Shown here piece by piece: positions 60,328-64,000 of a stretch of DNA of 64,000 nt. The stretch lies in the NCBI GenBank assembly GCA_003864495.1, contig ML133420.1, forward strand, positions 4,488,340 to 4,552,339, in the 5' to 3' direction. The notes under the pieces were generated by a model that saw nothing but the letters and a program-made list of their open reading frames with translations, had not been told where the DNA came from and did no database searches. The number at the start of each line of letters is the position of its first letter. Positions within the stretch are counted from its first letter, which is position 1. This DNA comes from Nemopilema nomurai. Its lineage: Eukaryota; Cnidaria; Scyphozoa; Rhizostomeae; Rhizostomatidae. A program made the position numbers and the translations under genes.

Positions 60328-61252
60328 CTAATGACATGGGTATTCCCTAACTTCTTCCAGCGTGCAAGTCTCTAGACAGCATTCTTCGTTGGGTTCTTGG
60401 TGAGGAAACAAAGACCTTTTCCCTCGCTTCGAGTCTGGTTTTCTCTTAAGAAACAATGTTGCTTCTCTTCTTTTCAAAACTCTCGCAGGAACTGCAAGCC
60501 CCGTTGTTTCTGTAGATTAAACAGTAGGTCACGGGCGATTAGAAAACGAAAGGTAGATGTTTAGCCACGATGCCAAAGCACAGTTGCTAAACCGATTGCA
60601 TTGCTGAAAGAAATGGTTTTCAAACCAGAAAGCGATCGAAAAAGAAAGTAACCTGACATAGTAAAAGCAGAAATTCTTAAGAACTACACTGTTAGTGCAA
60701 AATATGAGAAAATACAACAGAGTCAACTTATCTCATCCAACATGCCCTTTTGTTGAAAGCTTACTCCTACAATTGATGCTTGTAGACAGAATTTTCTAGT
60801 ATTGAACTTACAGAAGAAAAAGTTCAATACCAACTTTGATGCATAGATTCAACTGTTCTTCTTAAGGATAAAAAGCAGTCTAATAGCACATTGGAAGTGA
60901 TGTGTCTGATTGATTAGAAGAACTACTTGCTTTTAAGCAAATAACTAATATTCGCCAATTTCTGATACTGGCTACGATCTGCCAATATGTAAAGCCTCAC
61001 TGCTGTCAATAAGTTAGGTACAGGACCAAGAGAAAACACATTAGGCCTACCTGCTAAACCTTGCCAAGACCTCTTAAGGTGGCCATCTTTGCATGCCGCA
61101 TCGTCAAAGCAACAGAGCCAATAATGATAGATGAAGTCTAGGCCACATAGCCTTTTTGCATGGCTTGGTTTGATCTCAGCACTATGCGCAAATGAACCAT
61201 TAATCAAAATGCAGCTTGCCATCGCAGCAAGAAACAGGCACGCATTGACCAT
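60328..61252 (-). CDS. Insulin-like peptide 3, two exons, 127-residue precursor
   Basis: Exon 1 (61252-61051) gives a signal peptide (ACLFLAAMASCILINGSFAHS) and B chain AKRLCGLDFIYHYWLCC followed by FDDAAC and HLKRS. The donor is GCAG|GTAGGC in phase 1. Exon 2 (60509-60328; acceptor TTTAATCTACAG) gives a connecting peptide with several dibasic sites (LKRRE, LKRK, SKRGKR) and an A chain NEECCLETCTLEEVREYPCH before TAG. B-chain cysteine spacing (C-x10-CC-x5-C) and the A-chain CC-x3-C-x9-C resemble gene 1 rather than its tandem neighbour gene 2, although the 182-bp second exon and AAACA start match gene 2. Secreted, processed peptide hormone by homology. Exon 1 alone continues open to 60923, but that extension is intron. 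Confidence 0.87.
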
Positions 61253-61483
61253 TGCAATTTATGGATCTAGACCTTGAATGGAAGCGCCATGTACTGTTGC
61301 TCCTTCGCAAAGACCGGTTGTTGTATTAAAGACGTTGTTTTTATCGATGGAAATCAAATCACTCTACGGTCACAAATTTCCTTTTTATATCCAACCCAGC
61401 AGGCAATTTTGAGCCTTGTTGGAGAAACGCTGGAGGCTATGTGCTGCCAGTCCCTAAGATGCAGGCTCTGAGGGGTCTTTTCA

Positions 61484-61572
61484 CCTCCGCCGCGTCTTGT
61501 AGTGCGTCTTCCTGTACGTCTTGCAGCGCGTCTTCCTGTACGTCTTGTAGTGCGTTTTGGAGCGCATCTCCT
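61484..61572. repeat. ~29-bp degenerate repeat, GCGTCTTCCTGTACGTCTTG units
   Basis: Three tandem copies with partial units at each end, upstream of insulin-like gene 3. Confidence 0.85.
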
Positions 61573-61633
61573 TACTTATAAGGACCGGGTGCCTATCACC
61601 TGTATTGTAGTTTCTTGCCCATCAACAAAGGCA

Positions 61634-61820
61634 TGTTAGCAGACAGAAGTGCGTGAGAACAACAATGTATATAAAAGCAGCAGTGATCATAGCAGAACGA
61701 CACTTAACAAATATTGAAACGTTCTGCATTTGTTTCCGTACGTCAGCAGATTATTTTCTAGCCAGCATTATTCACAATAAACTGTGATCGTTCGATTCAT
61801 GTTTGCTGTCCATCACAACA
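61634..61820 (+). mobile_element. Possible solo LTR or LTR fragment
   Basis: The segment starts TGTTAGCAG and ends CACAACA, with a strong TATATAAAAG at about 61,669 and an AATAAA at about 61,776, the arrangement of an LTR promoter plus polyadenylation signal. No flanking target duplication is evident and no partner LTR is in the window, so it could instead be a host core promoter. Confidence 0.35.
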
Positions 61821-61829
61821 CTTGTGCTT

Positions 61830-63660
61830 GATCTTCTACCTACTTCCGTATCCCACTCGAAATTTCTTTTCCATTTAGACTTCTGATGTGTCAATAGAAA
61901 TAAGCGGAGGTTGATGTGTCAATAGAAATTTATAGATGCCATTTTGCAATTAAAAGCTAGCAAATAAGGAAAATTTCAATTTCAGATAATCACTCAAGGT
62001 AAACAAGAGCTGCCACTTTGCACATGTCACATTGGCGTGCTACATAGTTCACAACATTTTCATTGAAACGGGGAAGATAAAATAGGAATTAATCAATATT
62101 CATGAATAATTAATTTGGCCATTCGTCTTCAGAAATACAGTCTTAAATTCATGGGGAAAAGATGCCAGACCCCGAGACATCAACAGTCTTTATGATTGGA
62201 ACGTGAAAATCTTTGTCATACTGTTTTGCTTGCAGAGATAATTTTTCACAGAAAACTGATATTTGTTGTGGTAGAGCTTAGCAATAGGGCAGATTTTGTC
62301 ATTGCACGTGGCCGAGATTAACTGTGAAAACAAAAAGCATATGCTTTATGGATATGTTGGACTTTTGAATAAAGAGAACAAACGAAATGCCCCCACAGAT
62401 AGATATGTAAAGTCATTCTAGGCATTGTACAAGCTTTTGTAAACTTGAATCATATCTTGCCCAAACACTGAAAAGTACTTTTTGACTTTGATTCTCTTTC
62501 CATCAAAATAATGGAAAAGTTACCATAGATAGTGCGTGCAGTGCACCTAAAAATTGAAAGCACCTTCACTGTAATAGGTTAATCTTATTAGTGAACATCG
62601 CGAGGACCTTGAGATGGTCTTGGAGACAACTAGCAAATATCCTTCAGAGTTGCATTTCGAAGGTCTTGTTTGCAGCCATTACTCAAAAATACTGAGATAG
62701 CAAGTCAGTACGACGGCCGAAGCAAGGGCATCTTCATATTTAATTTACCTTCAGCAGTTTCCTTTAATATCTCTCGTTGATAAAGAAAGGTGACATTTCT
62801 TGTTTTCGAATGAAGCATATAGTGTCAAGTTTCATTATTTTCAGTGCACTTTCAGTTGAAAGGATTTCAGTCAACTTAAATTGACTTGCTTCTTTTACGC
62901 AATGATTCAAAGTGTAGGGCTTAAGCTTTCCCAAGAAAGACAGGAGCTACTCCTTATCCTCTTAATCATGATAGGCAGGAAACTTCTTTAGTTTCTAGGA
63001 TAGAGTTTGTCTTTCATTTTTCAGAACCAAATCATGAAATTATTGCCTCAACGCGTAGATCCAAGGAGCTAAATTTGCAAGAATTTTTAGCGATAATGGC
63101 TTACTCAATTTCAATAGTTGGTAAGCGATAATTGGTAAGCGATAATTGGTAAGACGACATTTGACTGGGGAATGCAACATTGTGCTGCCTTCATCTGCAT
63201 TTTCTCGAAGATCACTCGAAATGTCCATCGCAACCTGCCCGCAGAAAGCTGGATAAACAAATGACGAAAAAGTGCACACGTGCTTCTCCGACGTCAAGTA
63301 TCAATTTGCTTTTGTTTGATTCCATTAGCTAGTGATCTGCTTGGCCAGTATGCCCCTGATTTTCAATTGATAATTTTATGCTTTGACGCAAACTCACAAT
63401 GATTGTTGTGTCGCACGATGTTCAGGGTGAAGTAAATAAAAAGTGAATGGTTGGATTAATGTGATGATTCCATTGGATAAAGTGGATTGGTAATTGAAAA
63501 GGGGACTGCATTAAACTGATTTAATCACTATGGGCTGATTAAGTGATCGAGTCTGAATGTCGACAGGAGAGAGGAATCGAGTAGCACTATCAATCGCCAT
63601 CTCAACACGTGAAACGTTTTCCTTCTTAATTGTTTGTAAATACAGCTACAACCGTTACCA
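61830..63660. other. Intergenic, no gene seen
   Basis: Short open frames without domains. Small direct duplications GATGTGTCAATAGAAAT (about 61,885 and 61,912) and GGTAAGCGATAATT (about 63,119-63,148). Confidence 0.45.
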
Positions 63661-63696
63661 TTAAGCTCTCCAAGGATCAGCCAAGCTTCCATTTAG

Positions 63697-63884
63697 GTCT
63701 TATCATTTGACTACGCCATGCCCCTGCTTCAATTCGGATTGCTCGCATCCTCGCCTCCAAGTCAAAGGTCCTTTGGCAAGAAAACGATGTCATTTCTTCT
63801 CGGTTATGTTTTCGTGTTGCGCCAACCCAGATAGCTGTTTACCAAAGGCAGATAAGAGTATGATGAAAAGGAGCAACACTAAAC
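63697..63884 (+). CDS. Possible exon of a fourth insulin-like (B-chain-like) peptide, weak
   Basis: A short open segment between a plausible acceptor (TTCCATTTAG) and a donor AAAC|GTAAGG in phase 1, the same phase as the three insulin-like genes. It encodes ARKRCHFFSVMFSCCANPDSC followed by MMKRSNTKR, a basic site, a Cys, a CC pair, CC-x5-C and further basic residues. This resembles the B-chain exons of genes 2 and 3 (CCANQKKC, CCFDDAAC). Against it: the Gly after the first Cys is missing, the spacing is C-x8-CC, extra cysteines (PCPCFNSDC) lie upstream, and no signal peptide is attached. Any A-chain exon would be beyond the right edge. Confidence 0.25.
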
Positions 63885-64000
63885 GTAAGGGATTGCTTTT
63901 CAACTGCAAAATTAAAGAACAGCTACAAAGTAGCTTTCAATCTGAAAAGTTTGCCGTCTTTTTGCTTTAGTCTAAATTGTGGCTCCGGAAGGCTGGTGAT

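Noticed and set aside
60923..61050. Extension of insulin-like gene 3 exon 1 to a 109-residue open frame
   Set aside because: The sequence past 61051 begins with a GT donor and lacks an A chain; the phase-matched A-chain exon at 60509-60328 gives a complete precursor.
61274..61471. Cysteine-containing frame (MYCCSFAKTGCC) next to insulin-like gene 3
   Set aside because: Contains CC pairs but no insulin spacing, leader or processing sites.

Overview
The window is nuclear DNA from an invertebrate animal. Protein-coding genes are split into many short exons with GT-AG introns, intergenic DNA is AT-rich, and there are minisatellites, a satellite array and LTR retrotransposons. The combination of LZTR1, LRWD1, BEL/Pao and Ty3-like elements and insulin-like peptides with extra cysteines fits a cnidarian (possibly an anthozoan) best. 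That placement is an inference from gene content, not a proof.

Layout. 0.6-4 kb holds the first three coding exons of LZTR1 (minus strand); the rest of the gene lies off the left edge. 4-11 kb is non-coding as far as I can tell, with one G19 tract. 11-15.8 kb is a 1,473-residue coiled-coil protein in two coding exons (plus). 18.5-19.7 kb is a PH-domain protein (minus). 21.1-33.5 kb is a ~45-bp-monomer satellite array interrupted by two LTR elements: a 6.3-kb BEL/Pao element (plus) with almost identical LTRs but a wrecked interior, and a 1.5-kb miniature LTR element (minus). 34.7-44 kb is a complete 19-exon LRWD1/ORCA gene (minus, 637 residues), whose introns carry a 13-bp and a 20-bp minisatellite. 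47.5-49 kb is a type II membrane protein (plus). 49.5-51.6 kb is a predicted signal-peptide/membrane protein (minus). 52.4-53 kb is a decayed non-LTR reverse transcriptase tail.

The most interesting region is 55.7-61.3 kb, a cluster of three insulin-like peptide genes that have to be assembled from pairs of small exons. Each has a signal peptide and B chain in exon 1, a phase-1 intron in the connecting peptide, then dibasic sites and an A chain in exon 2. All three carry a CC pair plus a further cysteine at the end of the B chain, giving 8, 9 and 8 cysteines instead of 6. Copies 2 and 3 are tandem on the minus strand; copy 1 converges on copy 2. A ~39-copy 14-bp minisatellite lies between copies 2 and 3. 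A weak fourth candidate exon sits at the right edge (63.7-63.9 kb). The three peptides would be secreted, processed hormones, probably acting on an insulin/relaxin-type receptor; the receptor and roles cannot be read from this window.

Exon boundaries were placed by hand from reading frame, splice signals, phase continuity and family similarity; no alignment program was run.
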